Source: Methylobacterium mesophilicum SR1.6/6 (GTDB taxonomy: Bacteria > Pseudomonadota > Alphaproteobacteria > Rhizobiales > Beijerinckiaceae). From it: DNA of 64,000 nucleotides. Numbering within the stretch: the stretch's first letter is position 1; each line of letters opens with the position of its first letter. The notes below the pieces were generated by a model that saw nothing but the letters and a program-made list of their open reading frames with translations, was not told the DNA's origin and did no database searches. The position numbers and the translations under genes are program-made. Of the stretch, positions 25,772 to 35,256 are shown piece after piece. Where the stretch lies: the NCBI RefSeq assembly GCF_000364445.2, contig NZ_CP043538.1, positions 4,173,447-4,237,446 of the forward strand. Direction: 5' to 3'.

Positions 25772-26434
25772 TCAGCGCGCCGCGTCGAGGGTGATTTCCG
25801 GCGCGCGGCAATTGCCGCGGGCGACCTCGGGACAGGAGGCGAAGCCGCGCAGGTCCTTGCCGAAGCAGATTCGGACCTCCTGCAACTGCCCCCGGGCGCA
25901 GGTGACCGACATCATGTCGGGCCGCAGGCCGCGATTGGCGGCCACGAATTGCCGGGCGATCTCGATCGGGGCCAGGGTCTGCGGCGGGCCGCCGCCCTTG
26001 AGCGCCTCCGGAATGGTCACCGCGAGGCGGGCCTCCCGTGCAGCGGAGAAGTAGGCGGCGGGGTCGAGGCCCGAACAGGTGCCGTGCTTGCGCCACTCGT
26101 ACCGGGCGAGCCCCTCGCTGGGATAGACCTGTCCGGCCACGTCCATGGCCTGCCGGGTCGGCGCGCGCGTCACCGCCGAGCAGTTCTCGGGGTAGCCCCG
26201 CGCATATTGCGGCCAGAGTCCGTGCACCACGAAGCCGAGGCCGCGACCCGGGGCGCACTGGACGTCGTCCCGGCGCTGGCCTTGGCTCGCGCAATAGGTC
26301 GGCGACCACGACAGGGCGAGGACGTAGAAGTCGAACTCGCCGGGCGTGCCGCGCCGGGCGAAGCCGCCGAAGTCCTGGGCGGCAGCCGGACCGGCCAGGA
26401 TCAGGCCGGCGAGGCAGGCGGCGAGCCCGCGCAT
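25772..26434 (-). CDS. Periplasmic ribonuclease T2 family protein
   Basis: 220 residues with signal peptide (LAACLAGLILAGPAAA). Both active-site segments are intact: CAS1 VVHGLWPQ with H71 and CAS2 EWRKHGTC with E113 and H117. FDFYVLALSWSPTYC is the usual first strand and several cysteines would form disulphides. Cuts RNA non-specifically through a 2',3'-cyclic phosphate, probably in the periplasm for phosphate or nucleotide scavenging. It follows the gene at 26437 by two bases, so the two form an operon. Confidence 0.93.
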   Translation of the reverse strand: MRGLAACLAGLILAGPAAAQDFGGFARRGTPGEFDFYVLALSWSPTYCASQGQRRDDVQCAPGRGLGFVVHGLWPQYARGYPENCSAVTRAPTRQAMDVAGQVYPSEGLARYEWRKHGTCSGLDPAAYFSAAREARLAVTIPEALKGGGPPQTLAPIEIARQFVAANRGLRPDMMSVTCARGQLQEVRICFGKDLRGFASCPEVARGNCRAPEITLDAAR

Positions 26435-26436
26435 GG

Positions 26437-26898
26437 TCAGGGGCGCGCCATCCGGCACGCGGTGGCGTAGGCGTAGGCGAGGTCGCGGTCGAGCCCGTGG
26501 ACGCAGAACTCGACGCCCCAGGTCGCACCAATGATGCCGAGGCTCTCGCGGACCGAGTAGTCGACCTTGCGGCGCACGCCGTCCGAGGTCGTCACGGTCG
26601 CGGTGCAGAACCGGCGCGGGTAGGTGTCGAGCCCCCACGGCCGCCAGGCGGTGCGCTCGATCGTGTCGAAGGACAGGATCGTCATCGACGAGTTCCAGAA
26701 CTTCGCCTCCTTCTCGGCGAAGTTGGTCGAGACCCGCTCCAGAACCGACGGGTCTTGGCAGCCGGGGATCTGGGCGTCGAACGGGAAGACGCGCTCCTCG
26801 GCGGGCTCGATATCCTCCCGGGCCGAGCGGGCGAGCGCCGGCTGTGCCAGGGAGAGGAGGGCCAGCCCGAGGGCGAAGCCGTGACGGATCGGGCGCAT
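26437..26898 (-). CDS. Exported protein of unknown function, operon partner of RNase T2
   Basis: 153 residues. Signal peptide (RPIRHGFALGLALLSLAQPALA). The mature part has a WRPWGLDTYPRRFCTATVTTSDGVRRKVDYSV stretch and three cysteines, one each in GCQDPSV, RRFCTA and EFCVHGLD/ACRMARP. No recognised family. ATG 26898 has GAGG eight bases upstream; an earlier ATG at 26931 would place extra residues before the signal peptide and is less likely. It is two bases ahead of the RNase T2 start. Confidence 0.7.
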   Translation of the reverse strand: MRPIRHGFALGLALLSLAQPALARSAREDIEPAEERVFPFDAQIPGCQDPSVLERVSTNFAEKEAKFWNSSMTILSFDTIERTAWRPWGLDTYPRRFCTATVTTSDGVRRKVDYSVRESLGIIGATWGVEFCVHGLDRDLAYAYATACRMARP

Positions 26899-27062
26899 GG
26901 CGCGTGCCTCGACGGATGTGCGGACCTGCATCGGTGAACGATGCCGCCACCGCGCCGCCAGTCAAGCTCCGAGGATCGCGCGGCCACGCTTTGGCGAACG
27001 GTGCGGCGCGGCCGCTACAGTACCGCGCGTCAGGAAGGCCACGCGGACAGGCAGCCGTCCGC

Positions 27063-28052
27063 TCAGTAGATGGGCCCGGTGCTCGGCGGCGGCGCGCCGA
27101 GCTGAAGCGGCTCGTCGTACTCCTGTGCCGGCTCCTCGGGCGCGGCGTTGGCGACGCGTGGCGCGGGCCGGACCGGCGGCGCGGAGGTGTAGGCCGATGC
27201 CGCCGGCAGGCGGGCCGGGGCGCGGGCCACCTGAGTCGCGCCGCCGGCCTTCGACATCGGCGAGAGGCCGTAAGGATCGTCCTCCTCCACATCCACCGGA
27301 GCCTGCGGGGCGGCCGGCTGGCGCGGCGGCGGGACCGGGCGGGACAGCGGCCGCTCGACGCTCGTGCCGAGCTGCGGGGTGAACTTGATCAGCGGCTGGC
27401 AGATCCGCTTCAGCCCGCGCGGATCGTGCCGGGCCAGGTCGACGTGGATATGGTCGTAGTGGAACACGTTGGAGCCGGGTGCCAGCACCGTGGTGAAGCG
27501 CTGACAGGCGCCGAGGAAGATCTCGCGCAGGAAGCCCTGCTCGGCCTCCGTGCCGCGCCAGCCGCCCTTCACGGTGATCACGTGGCCGTCCGCGAGCTTG
27601 ATCGACATGACGTCGATGGCGTTGCCGAAGCCGTGCTCGGAGAGCTTGGCACCCGGCTGGTTGTTGCGGCCGCGGCAGGAATAGGAGCCGGCGTTGATCT
27701 CGGCCACCGGCACGCCGAAGTAGAGGTTGGCGGCCGGCTGGATCGTGTCGGCGAGCCAGGCCTCCGCCTCGGCCAGCGCCGGGCAGCCGAGCGTCATCCG
27801 CTGCTTCATCAGGACCGTGCCGCCGGCGAGCCGCGTCACCCGGAAGGGCTGCTGCATGCCGCAGGGACCCGGCCCGTCCATCGCGGCGATCGGCGTGATG
27901 TACTCCGACGGCTCCACGAGCTTCTTGGCCAGGCAGACCTGCTCCGCCTGATCACGCCACGGGTCACGCCGCTCGAAATGGTTGATCGAGCACGCGGTGA
28001 GGCCTGCGCCGAACAGCGCCAGGGCCGAGAACAGGGATACGCCACGCCACAT
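27063..28052 (-). CDS. Extensin-like domain lipoprotein
   Basis: 329 residues. Lipobox LTACS near residue 21. The core (residues about 75-235), LGCPALAEAEAWLADTIQPAA, CRGRNNQPGAKLSEHGFGNAIDVMSI and VFHYDHIHVDLARH, is the extensin-like C-terminal domain, whose SEHxxGxAxD and HxHxD motifs match those of D-Ala-D-Ala carboxypeptidase/zinc peptidase families, suggesting peptidoglycan processing. The tail is proline-rich and disordered. A GTG at 28070 is an alternative start. Outer membrane or periplasmic side. Confidence 0.85.
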   Translation of the reverse strand: MWRGVSLFSALALFGAGLTACSINHFERRDPWRDQAEQVCLAKKLVEPSEYITPIAAMDGPGPCGMQQPFRVTRLAGGTVLMKQRMTLGCPALAEAEAWLADTIQPAANLYFGVPVAEINAGSYSCRGRNNQPGAKLSEHGFGNAIDVMSIKLADGHVITVKGGWRGTEAEQGFLREIFLGACQRFTTVLAPGSNVFHYDHIHVDLARHDPRGLKRICQPLIKFTPQLGTSVERPLSRPVPPPRQPAAPQAPVDVEEDDPYGLSPMSKAGGATQVARAPARLPAASAYTSAPPVRPAPRVANAAPEEPAQEYDEPLQLGAPPPSTGPIY

Positions 28053-28163
28053 GATCGGGACGATGCGCACGGTCCCGTAAAGCGTTCGTCAACGGCGTTT
28101 CGGGAATGCCGCAGCCTGTGGCGCCTCGGTTGACAGCGCCCCGGGGCGTAGACTGAATGCATT

Positions 28164-29396
28164 ATGCTTTCGCTCCTCGACCTCCGCGCCCGCATCGCCG
28201 CCGGCACCCTGACACCCGGCGGCGCGATCGACCTGTGCCGCGCCGCGATCGCCGCGCGGGAGCCGGACCTGCACGCCCTGGTCACCCTCGACGCGGCGCC
28301 GGCGATCCCGGACTCGGGGCCGCTTGCCGGCATCGCGGTGGGCGTGAAGGACATCATCGACAGTGCCGGCCTGCCGACCCAGATGGGCTCGACGATCTAC
28401 GAGGGCTGGACGCCCCGGGGCGACGCTGCCGTGGTGAGCCGGCTGAAGCAGCTCGGCGCCGTCGCCCTCGCCAAGACCACGACAACGGCCTTCGCGAGCA
28501 GCGACCCGACCGCCACGGTGAACCCGCACGATCCCGGTCACACGCCGGGCGGCTCCTCGGCGGGTTCGGCCGCCGCCGTAGGCGCCGGGATGCTGCCGTT
28601 GGCGCTCGGCACGCAGACGGCGGGCTCGGTGATCCGGCCCGCCAGCTACTGCGGCTGCGCGGCGGTGAAGCCGTCGTTCCGGCTGATCCCGACGGTCGGC
28701 GTGAAGACCTATTCCTGGGCCCTCGACACGGTCGGGCTGTTCGCCGCCGGGGTGGCCGACGTCGCCCACGCCCTGGCGCTGGTCACCGGCTGCCCGGAGA
28801 TCGAGCGGGCGGACGCCGGCTCGGCCCCCCGGATCGGTCTCGTGCGGCAGGATTTCGCCGGGGCCCCGGCGCCGGAGGCCGAGGCGGCGCTGGTCCGAGC
28901 CCGGCAGGCCGCGGAGCGGGCCGGGGCGCGGGTCAACGACCTCGCCCTGCCGGAGGAACTCGCCCAGGCCTGGGAACGCCACAACCTCATTCAGCACTAC
29001 GAGGGACGGCTGGCGCTGGCCTGGGAGTACGACACGCAGGCCGACGCGCTGCCGCCGCTGGCGCGGGCGCATCTCGACGCCGGCGCGGCGATCAGCCCGG
29101 CCCAGTACGACGACGCGCGCCGCCACGGCCACCACGCCCGGCGGGTGCTGAAGGGCCTCTTCGCGGATTACGACGCGATCCTGACCTTCTCGGCGTCGGG
29201 TCCGGCACCCGCCACCCTGGCGTCCACCGGCGACCCGCGCTTCAACCAGCTCTGGACGCTGATGGGCGTACCCTGCGTGAACGTGCCGGTGCCTGGCCAC
29301 CGCCTGCCGGTGGGCGTGCAGGTGATCGGGCGCTTCGGCGACGACGGCCGGGCGCTGGCCGTCGCCCGGCTGATCGAGGACGGGCTGCGCGGCTGA
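28164..29396 (+). CDS. Amidase signature family enzyme
   Basis: 410 residues. Ser-cisSer-Lys triad residues are all present: K62 in AVGVKDIID, S131-S132 in TPGGSSAGSAAAV and nucleophile S155 in TQTAGSVIRPA (the usual TGGS reads TAGS). This hydrolyses an amide to acid and ammonia. It could act after the nitrile hydratase in this window, which lacks an adjacent amidase, but the loci are 27 kb apart. ATG 28164 is within 95 bases of the divergent extensin-like gene. Converges with the AI-2E-family gene. Confidence 0.9.
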   Translation: MLSLLDLRARIAAGTLTPGGAIDLCRAAIAAREPDLHALVTLDAAPAIPDSGPLAGIAVGVKDIIDSAGLPTQMGSTIYEGWTPRGDAAVVSRLKQLGAVALAKTTTTAFASSDPTATVNPHDPGHTPGGSSAGSAAAVGAGMLPLALGTQTAGSVIRPASYCGCAAVKPSFRLIPTVGVKTYSWALDTVGLFAAGVADVAHALALVTGCPEIERADAGSAPRIGLVRQDFAGAPAPEAEAALVRARQAAERAGARVNDLALPEELAQAWERHNLIQHYEGRLALAWEYDTQADALPPLARAHLDAGAAISPAQYDDARRHGHHARRVLKGLFADYDAILTFSASGPAPATLASTGDPRFNQLWTLMGVPCVNVPVPGHRLPVGVQVIGRFGDDGRALAVARLIEDGLRG

Positions 29397-29417
29397 CGCG
29401 GTGGCGCAGGCCGCCGC

Positions 29418-30563
29418 TCAGGTGGCCGGCTGCTCGTGGAGCGTATCCTCCACGTAGAGCTGCTCCAGCAGGACCTTGATCACCGCCATGAGCGGCAGGG
29501 CCAGGGCGATGCCCCAGAGCCCGAAGATCACGCCGAGGATCAGCTGCCCGGCGAAGATCGTGGCCGGCGGGATGTCCAGCGCCCGCTTCTGGATGAACGG
29601 GGTGAGGCCGTAGCTTTCCAGGCACTGAACCGCGAGATAGACGCCGATCGCCCCGATCACCGCCTTCGCGCCGGACGCCAGCGCCGCCAGGATGATGACG
29701 AGGCCTGCCACCAGCGGCCCGACCGTCGGCACGAAGGCGAGCAGGCCCGCCTGGAGCCCCAGGATCAGCGCGCCGCCGATCCCCAGGAAGGCGAGGCCCG
29801 CCCAGGTGCACAGGAAGATCACCGCCATGATGATGAGCTGGCCGAACAGCCAGTGCCTCAGGGTCTCGCCGGCACCGTCGAGCACCTGGGTGGCGCGCCA
29901 GCGCTTCGCGGGCGGCACGAACCGGACGACGCCGTCTCGGTAGGCCTTCGGATCGGCCGCGAAGGCGAGCCCGAGGAAGGCGATCACCAGGAGGTTGCCC
30001 AGGGCGTCGAACAGACCCAGGATGACCGCGGCGGCCGGCCCGAGGACGCTGCCGGCATCCGACACGAAGGAGCCGCCGCCCTTCAGGAGGCCGGAGGCGA
30101 GGCCGGCGAGGCCCCCTTCTTTCTGGCCGGACTCCGTCGAGCCGTCCTTGCCGCCGGCCTGCGGCGCGAGGCTCGGCACGTCGATGCCCCGCTCGGAGAG
30201 CCAGCCGGAGACCGTGCCGGCCTGATCCTTGATCGTCGTGCCGAGGTCTCGGCCCTGCTGCACGATCGTGGCGCCGCCGTAGCTCCCGAAGCCGATGACC
30301 GCCGCCGCCACCGCGAGGCTGGCGATCGACAGCCGCAGGGCCCGCGGCAGGGGCAGGACACGGCCCAGCCCGCGGGTCAGCCCATCGAGGAAGACGCCGA
30401 GGAGCATGCCGGCGAAGATCAGCAGGATCGTGCCCGCCGACATCCAGGCGAGCGCCAGCACCGCCACGAAGCAGACGACGGCTATCCCCGAGGCCGCGAG
30501 CGGCGCCGTCCCGCGCCAAGGCCCGACCGGGCCGTCCAGTTCCTTGGGGCTGCTGTCCGACAT
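29418..30563 (-). CDS. AI-2E family transporter (YdiK/PerM type)
   Basis: 381 residues, about eight transmembrane segments. ALAWMSAGTILLIFAGMLLGVFLDGLTRGL is the N-terminal pair; ALGNLLVIAFLGLAFAADPKAYRDGVVRFVP and FAGLAFLGIGGALILGLQAGLLAFVPTVGPLVAGL match the family; LAVQCLESYGLTPFIQKRALDIPP and LWGIALALPLMAVIKVLLEQLYV are the conserved end. Members export AI-2 or act as Na+/H+ antiporters; this one is not decided. A glycine-rich hydrophilic loop (residues 130-170) is longer than usual. Confidence 0.88.
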   Translation of the reverse strand: MSDSSPKELDGPVGPWRGTAPLAASGIAVVCFVAVLALAWMSAGTILLIFAGMLLGVFLDGLTRGLGRVLPLPRALRLSIASLAVAAAVIGFGSYGGATIVQQGRDLGTTIKDQAGTVSGWLSERGIDVPSLAPQAGGKDGSTESGQKEGGLAGLASGLLKGGGSFVSDAGSVLGPAAAVILGLFDALGNLLVIAFLGLAFAADPKAYRDGVVRFVPPAKRWRATQVLDGAGETLRHWLFGQLIIMAVIFLCTWAGLAFLGIGGALILGLQAGLLAFVPTVGPLVAGLVIILAALASGAKAVIGAIGVYLAVQCLESYGLTPFIQKRALDIPPATIFAGQLILGVIFGLWGIALALPLMAVIKVLLEQLYVEDTLHEQPAT

Positions 30564-30718
30564 CGTTGCTCCTGCGCCGGGCTCACGAACGCTGCGAGCC
30601 CTCCCGGGTCAAGTGCGCTGGCCGCCAGAACTATGCACAGCGGTGCGACCGGACGGCGGCCTGCGCGTTGTCTCGGCGGCCGCAGGACAGCGGCGACGGC
30701 ATAGGCAGGATGGCGCGC

Positions 30719-30865
30719 ATGAGCACCTACGGCGAGACCCCGAGTTATTCCCTCGGCCTGGGCCGATCGGTCGACAACGGCGACCAGCTCAGCAGCGTGA
30801 TGCTGTTGGGGATCGCGGTGGCCGGAGCGGTCGTCGCGATCCTCCTCAGTGCGCTGATCGTCTAG
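30719..30865 (+). CDS. 48-residue single-pass membrane protein
   Basis: Short N-terminal polar part (MSTYGETPSYSLGLGRSVDNGDQ) followed by a 22-residue hydrophobic helix (SVMLLGIAVAGAVVAILLSALIV) running to the C-terminus. AGGA is eight bases before the ATG at 30719; an earlier ATG at 30710 has no such site. No family recognised. A short hairpin follows the stop. Confidence 0.5.
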   Translation: MSTYGETPSYSLGLGRSVDNGDQLSSVMLLGIAVAGAVVAILLSALIV

Positions 30866-31186
30866 GCGCGGCTTCGCCGCGTCGAGGCCGGTTCAGCGAC
30901 AGGGCGCGTGAAAACGAAGACTTGACGCCGCGCGCGCTGGTAACGCCACGGCACACGGCAAGACGGTGGTCCGGTGGATCTCAACCCGCCGCCTCATCCT
31001 GAGGTGCCCGCGTCGACGGACCTCGAAGGAGGGCTCCAGGGATCGCGGTGGCTTCTGGGGGGCTCCTTCGAGGCCTCCGCTGCGCTCCGGCACCTCAGGA
31101 TGAGCGGGCGGATTGGACAGCCGATCCGAACGTTTCCCGGCGTGTGTCGTGTACCGTGGCGTTGCGATCGGCCGTGGCCCTGGCGG
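30866..31186. other. 321-bp intergenic region holding a hairpin and repeat copy 2
   Basis: Between the small membrane-protein gene and moaE (convergent). Contains a perfect CGCGGC-TTC-GCCGCG hairpin at 30867-30881, right after the stop codon, and the 112-bp dyad repeat (30993-31104). Nothing else is seen. Confidence 0.6.
30993..31104 (+). repeat. Intergenic dyad repeat, copy 2 (112 bp)
   Basis: CTCATCCTGAGGTGCCCGCG at the left end, GGCACCTCAGGATGAG at the right, with inner CCTCGAAGGAGGGCTCCAG and GGCTCCTTCGAGGCCTCCG blocks. Nearly identical to copies at 35257 and 51678 and an inverted copy at 15671. The short frames crossing it on the minus strand (PEVPERSGGLEGA-type peptides) are artefacts of the repeat. 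Confidence 0.9.
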
Positions 31187-31654
31187 TCAGGTCCAGCGCT
31201 CGGCCGCGGCGTCGTCCCGAGCCGCAGCCTCGACCCAACCGCCGGTGGTGCCATCAGCGAGGTGCTCTCGCTTCCAGAACGGCGCCCGGGTCTTGAGGTA
31301 GTCCATCAGGAAGTCCGCGGCCTCGAAGGCCGCGACCCGGTGGCTGGAGGCGGTGACGACCAGGACGATGCCGTCGCCCGGGCGCACCAGGCCGTGCCGG
31401 TGGATCACCCGCAGGGCCTGAAGAGGCCAGCGCCCGATCGCCTCCTCGGCGACCCTCTGAATCTCGGCCTCGGCCATGCCGGGGTAGTGCTCGAGTTCGA
31501 GGGCCGCCAGCCGCCCGTCCTCGTCGCGACACAGGCCCGTGAAGGTGACGACGGCTCCGGCCCTGCCACCGAGTTCGGCACCGATCCGCGCGATCTCGGC
31601 GGCGGTGTCGAAGGGCTCGGCCTGGATGCCGATGCTCGGAAGGGGGGCGCTCAT
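31187..31654 (-). CDS. moaE: Molybdopterin synthase catalytic subunit MoaE
   Basis: 155 residues. Transfers sulphur from MoaD thiocarboxylate to precursor Z to form molybdopterin. FTGLCRDEDGRLAALELEHYPGMAEAEIQRVAEEA, HRHGLVRPGDGIVLVVTASSHRVAAFEA and DYLKTRAPFWKREH (catalytic lysines) are the complete family signature. An ATG at 31666 is also in frame, but 31654 fits relatives that begin SAPLP. MoaD, its partner, is not adjacent, so it must be encoded elsewhere. Confidence 0.95.
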   Translation of the reverse strand: MSAPLPSIGIQAEPFDTAAEIARIGAELGGRAGAVVTFTGLCRDEDGRLAALELEHYPGMAEAEIQRVAEEAIGRWPLQALRVIHRHGLVRPGDGIVLVVTASSHRVAAFEAADFLMDYLKTRAPFWKREHLADGTTGGWVEAAARDDAAAERWT

Positions 31655-31822
31655 GCCGCGATCCATAGGAGTCCGCGGACGGGCCGGCCAGTCCCCTGCC
31701 TGTCACACTTGCTCCCGCCTCTATATGACACGGTCCGTCGCGCACTCCCGGTCCGGGGCGCGGTGCGCGATCGTCCGTCTCGACCCCGCTGATCCCGGAC
31801 GGCGCCGGAGAAGGATAGCCGC

Positions 31823-32842
31823 GTGACCCCCGACCTGATCCTGGCCTATGACGGCGTCCAGCCGGATTTCGCGAGCCGTCCCGTCTGGTGCGGCCGCGGC
31901 AGCACGGTGATCGGCGCCGCGCGCATCGGCGCGCAGGCCTGGCTCGGCGACGAGGCGGTGATCCGCGCGGACGGACAGACGGTGACGCTCGGTGACCGCT
32001 TCTGGCTCGGCCACCGCTCGACCGTCCACATCGCCACCCGGACGCACGGCACGCAGGCGGGCGACCGCGTCACCGTCGGTCGCAACAGCGTCGTGCATGC
32101 CTGCACGGTCGGCTCCGACGTGGTGATCGAGGACGACGTTGTGATCCTCGACGGGGCGCAGATCGGTGACGGCGCGGTGATCGAGGCCGGGGCGACCGTC
32201 TTCCCCCGGGCCAATCTGCCCGGCGGCTACGCCTATGTGGGCAGCCCGGCCCGACCGAGCCGTCCGGTCGCGCCCGAGGAGGTCGCAGAGCGCGCCGAAC
32301 GGCTGCGCGAGCGGATGGGCGACGGGCCGTCCCTACCGCCTGGGGAGCTGGCGGATGTCGAGGCCAGCGTGTTCGTGGCGCGGACCGCGCGCCTGCGCGG
32401 GCGGGTGAGTCTCGGCGCCGGGTCGAGCGTGCTGTTCTGCTGCGACCTGAACGCCGAAGTCGGCCCGATCGTGGTCGGCGCCGACACCAACATCCAGGAC
32501 AATACCGTCATCCGCACGCGGGCCGACGGGGTCGTGATCGGCCGGGACACCACCATCGCCCACAACGTCCGCATCGCCGACTGCCGGATCGGCGCGCGGG
32601 CGCTGATCGGCATCGGCGCGACGATCGCGGCCGGCACCCTGATCGCCGACGACGTCATGCTGGCGGCCGGCGCCACCACCGATCCCGGCCAGATCCTGGA
32701 GGCGGGCTATCTCTGGGGCGGCCGACCAGCCCGGATCCTCGCGCCCCTCGATGCCGAGAAGCGCGCCATGATGATCCGCATCGTCGAAGGCTATTGCCAG
32801 CACGGCCGGGAATACCGGGCGGCTCAGGAGGCGCTGGGCTGA
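31823..32842 (+). CDS. Tandem gamma-carbonic-anhydrase-like protein (two fused beta-helix domains)
   Basis: 339 residues, roughly twice the length of a normal gamma-carbonic anhydrase. Domain 1 (about 20-148) and domain 2 (about 177-305) each contain a full series of left-handed beta-helix hexads and end with the characteristic G-S/R-PAR tail (YVGSPARPSRPV; LWGGRPARILAPL). In the family, three His bind the metal: one in the VIH strand, one in IGH, one in LHGC. Domain 1 keeps the first (H69) and third (H92) but has R87 at the second; domain 2 has R231 at the first, keeps the second (H247) and has A252 at the third. A charged helix (about 150-177) joins them. GTG start, with AAGGA eight bases upstream. 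Divergent from moaE. Confidence 0.8.
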   Translation: MTPDLILAYDGVQPDFASRPVWCGRGSTVIGAARIGAQAWLGDEAVIRADGQTVTLGDRFWLGHRSTVHIATRTHGTQAGDRVTVGRNSVVHACTVGSDVVIEDDVVILDGAQIGDGAVIEAGATVFPRANLPGGYAYVGSPARPSRPVAPEEVAERAERLRERMGDGPSLPPGELADVEASVFVARTARLRGRVSLGAGSSVLFCCDLNAEVGPIVVGADTNIQDNTVIRTRADGVVIGRDTTIAHNVRIADCRIGARALIGIGATIAAGTLIADDVMLAAGATTDPGQILEAGYLWGGRPARILAPLDAEKRAMMIRIVEGYCQHGREYRAAQEALG

Positions 32843-32852
32843 CGATCCGCCG

Positions 32853-33713
32853 TCAGTGCTGCAGGATCTTCGACAGGAAGGTCTGCGCCCGCTCGGACCG
32901 GGGACTGCCGAAGAAGTCCTCCTTCTTGGCATCCTCGACGATCTCGCCGCGATCCATGAAGATCACCCGGTCGGCGACCTTGCGGGCGAAGCCCATCTCG
33001 TGGGTCACGACCATCATGGTCATGCCCTCCTTGGCGAGCTCCACCATCACGTCGAGCACCTCGCCGACCATCTCGGGATCGAGCGCCGAGGTCGGCTCGT
33101 CGAACAGCATCACCACCGGGTTCATGGCAAGCGCCCGGGCGATCGCCACGCGCTGCTGCTGGCCGCCGGAGAGCTGGCCGGGGAACTTGTTCGCGTGGGC
33201 GCCCAGGCCGACGCGGGCGAGCAGGTCGAGGCCGCGCTTCTTCGCGTCCTCGGCGCCGCGGCCGAGCACCTTGCGCTGGGCGATGGTGAGGTTGTCGGTG
33301 ATCGACAGGTGCGGGAACAGCTCGAAGTGCTGGAACACCATGCCGACCCGCGAGCGGAGTTTCGGCAGGTTGGTCGCCTTGTCGGCGACCTTGGTGCCCG
33401 CCACCGTGATCTGGCCCTTCTGGAACGGCTCCAGGGCGTTGACGCACTTGATCAGGGTCGACTTGCCCGAGCCCGAGGGGCCGCAGACGACCACGACCTC
33501 ACCCTTGGCGACTTGGGTGGTGCAGTTCGTCAGGACCTGGAAGTCGCCGTACCATTTGCTGATGTTGTCGATGGCGATCATCGTCTCGCCGGGCGCCGCC
33601 GCGGGCGCGCCGGAGGTCAGGCTGCCGGGCTGCAGGCCGGCATCCTTCGGCGCGTGGGCCGCGTCGGCGGCGGGTTCGGCGGCGGTGGGGGCCGGCATCG
33701 GGGACGAGGTCAT
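32853..33713 (-). CDS. gltL: Amino-acid ABC transporter ATP-binding protein (GltL/AapP type)
   Basis: 286 residues. The ATPase of a polar amino-acid importer. Walker [10 protein letters not shown], signature LSGGQQQR and Walker [14 protein letters not shown] are intact, as is the VVTHEM switch His. The enzymatic domain begins near residue 45 ([14 protein letters not shown]); the first 44 residues form a proline/alanine-rich extension. That extension is probably real, because GGAGA stands seven bases before the ATG at 33713. Last gene of gltI-gltJ-gltK-gltL. Confidence 0.93.
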   Translation of the reverse strand: MTSSPMPAPTAAEPAADAAHAPKDAGLQPGSLTSGAPAAAPGETMIAIDNISKWYGDFQVLTNCTTQVAKGEVVVVCGPSGSGKSTLIKCVNALEPFQKGQITVAGTKVADKATNLPKLRSRVGMVFQHFELFPHLSITDNLTIAQRKVLGRGAEDAKKRGLDLLARVGLGAHANKFPGQLSGGQQQRVAIARALAMNPVVMLFDEPTSALDPEMVGEVLDVMVELAKEGMTMMVVTHEMGFARKVADRVIFMDRGEIVEDAKKEDFFGSPRSERAQTFLSKILQH

Positions 33714-33733
33714 GACGCGGTCTCCAGTGTCGG

Positions 33734-34426
33734 TCAGCGGATGATGGCCACGCGGCGCTGCAGGCGGCGCACCAGGAACGAGGCCGAGAAGCAGATCGCA
33801 AAATAGACCACGGCCGCGAAGATATACATCTCGACGAGGCGGCCGTCGCGCTGGGCCACCTTCGAGGCGGCGCCCATGAAGTCTGTGAGCGACAGCACGT
33901 AGACCAGCGAGGTGTCCTGGAACAGCACGATGGTCTGGGTCAGCAGCAGCGGCAGCATGTTGCGGAAGGCCTGGGGCAGGACGACGTTGCCCATGGTCTG
34001 CCAGTAGTTCATCCCGAGCGCCTGGGCGGCGGCGGTCTGTCCCTTCGGGATCGACTGGATGCCGGCCCGCATGATCTCCGAGAAGTAGGCGGCCTCGAAG
34101 GCCATGAAGGTGATCAGCGCCGACGGGAAGGCGCCGACCTGGATCGGCGTCGAGGATCCGGTCACGTAGGCGCCGATATACGGCACCAGGAAGTAGAACC
34201 AGAAGATCACCAGCACCAGCGGCAGCGAGCGGCAGAGCTCGACATAGCCCTTGGCGAAATGGCTCAGGCCGGGCAGACCCGAGAGCCGCGCCATCGCCAG
34301 CAGCGTGCCGATGATCACGCCGCCCACCGCCGCCAGGGCGGTCAGCGTCACGGTGAAGACCATGCCCTGCCCGAACAGGTAGGGCAGGGACGAGACGATG
34401 ACGGAGAAGTCGAAATTCGAGAGCAT
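33734..34426 (-). CDS. gltK: Amino-acid ABC transporter permease (GltK type)
   Basis: 230 residues, five transmembrane helices. The EAA loop [16 protein letters not shown] signature reads [23 protein letters not shown], which contacts the ATPase. [26 protein letters not shown] is the first span. [18 protein letters not shown] is typical of the His/Glu/Gln permease family. 20 bases separate its stop from the gltL start. Confidence 0.93.
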   Translation of the reverse strand: MLSNFDFSVIVSSLPYLFGQGMVFTVTLTALAAVGGVIIGTLLAMARLSGLPGLSHFAKGYVELCRSLPLVLVIFWFYFLVPYIGAYVTGSSTPIQVGAFPSALITFMAFEAAYFSEIMRAGIQSIPKGQTAAAQALGMNYWQTMGNVVLPQAFRNMLPLLLTQTIVLFQDTSLVYVLSLTDFMGAASKVAQRDGRLVEMYIFAAVVYFAICFSASFLVRRLQRRVAIIR

Positions 34427-34482
34427 CGGGGCCTGTTACCGGTGGCCGTCGGGCGGGGCGGAGGAGCGGGCGTAGGCGTCCC

Positions 34483-35205
34483 TCAGCGCTGGCCGGGGAT
34501 CGCCACCGCCTTCTCCAGGAAGGTCGCCGCCGTGACGACCACGAGGTTGATGATCACGTACAGGATGGTCGCCGCCGTGAAGGCCTCGAACACCTGGAAG
34601 GAGAATTCCTGCATCGAGCGCGCCCGGGCGGTCAGCTCCAGGAGGCCGATGGTCAGGGCCACCGACGTGTTCTTGAGATTGTTGAGGAATTCCGAGGTCA
34701 TCGGCGGCAGGATGATCCGGTAGGCGTTCGGCAGCAGCACGTAGCGGTAGGTCTGGTAGGTGGTGAACCCCATGGCGGTGCCGGCCATGCGCTGGCCCCG
34801 CGGCAGCGACTGGATGCCGGCGCGGACCTGCTCGGCCACGCGGGAGGCGGTGAAGAAGCCGAGGCACACCACCGCCGTGTAGAACGGCGCGTCGGGCAGC
34901 TGCTTGATCGCGTCGCCGATCCGGGTCGGGACCACCTCCGGCAGCACGAAGTACCAGAGGAACATCTGCACCAGCAGCGGGATGTTGCGGAAGATCTCGA
35001 CGTAGGTCGTGCCGATCGCGTTCGCAGTCTTCGAGGGCAGCGTCCGCAGCACACCGATCAGGGAGCCGAGGAAGAACGCGATGATCCACGAGCAGAGCGC
35101 GGTGGCGATCGTCCACATGAGCCCCGAGAGCAGCATGTCGAGATAGGTGCCGTTGCCCTCCGGCGAGGCGTCGAAGAAGATCCGCCAGTTCCAATTGTAG
35201 TTCAT
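34483..35205 (-). CDS. gltJ: Amino-acid ABC transporter permease (GltJ type)
   Basis: 240 residues. Begins [28 protein letters not shown], with the NWxWxVF start typical of Glt[25 protein letters not shown] and [26 protein letters not shown] (EAA loop) mark it as the heteromeric partner of GltK. Lies 56 bases upstream of gltK; 249 bases downstream of gltI, the gap holding a hairpin repeat. Confidence 0.93.
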   Translation of the reverse strand: MNYNWNWRIFFDASPEGNGTYLDMLLSGLMWTIATALCSWIIAFFLGSLIGVLRTLPSKTANAIGTTYVEIFRNIPLLVQMFLWYFVLPEVVPTRIGDAIKQLPDAPFYTAVVCLGFFTASRVAEQVRAGIQSLPRGQRMAGTAMGFTTYQTYRYVLLPNAYRIILPPMTSEFLNNLKNTSVALTIGLLELTARARSMQEFSFQVFEAFTAATILYVIINLVVVTAATFLEKAVAIPGQR

Positions 35206-35256
35206 CGCGCCGCTTCTGACATAAGACGTGTGAGCCCGGCGATCCCCACTCTCACC

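Noticed and set aside
30893..31093. Short minus-strand frame giving PERSGGLEGA-type peptides
   Set aside because: Produced by the dyad repeat at 30993; the same peptide appears at the other copies, so it is not a gene.
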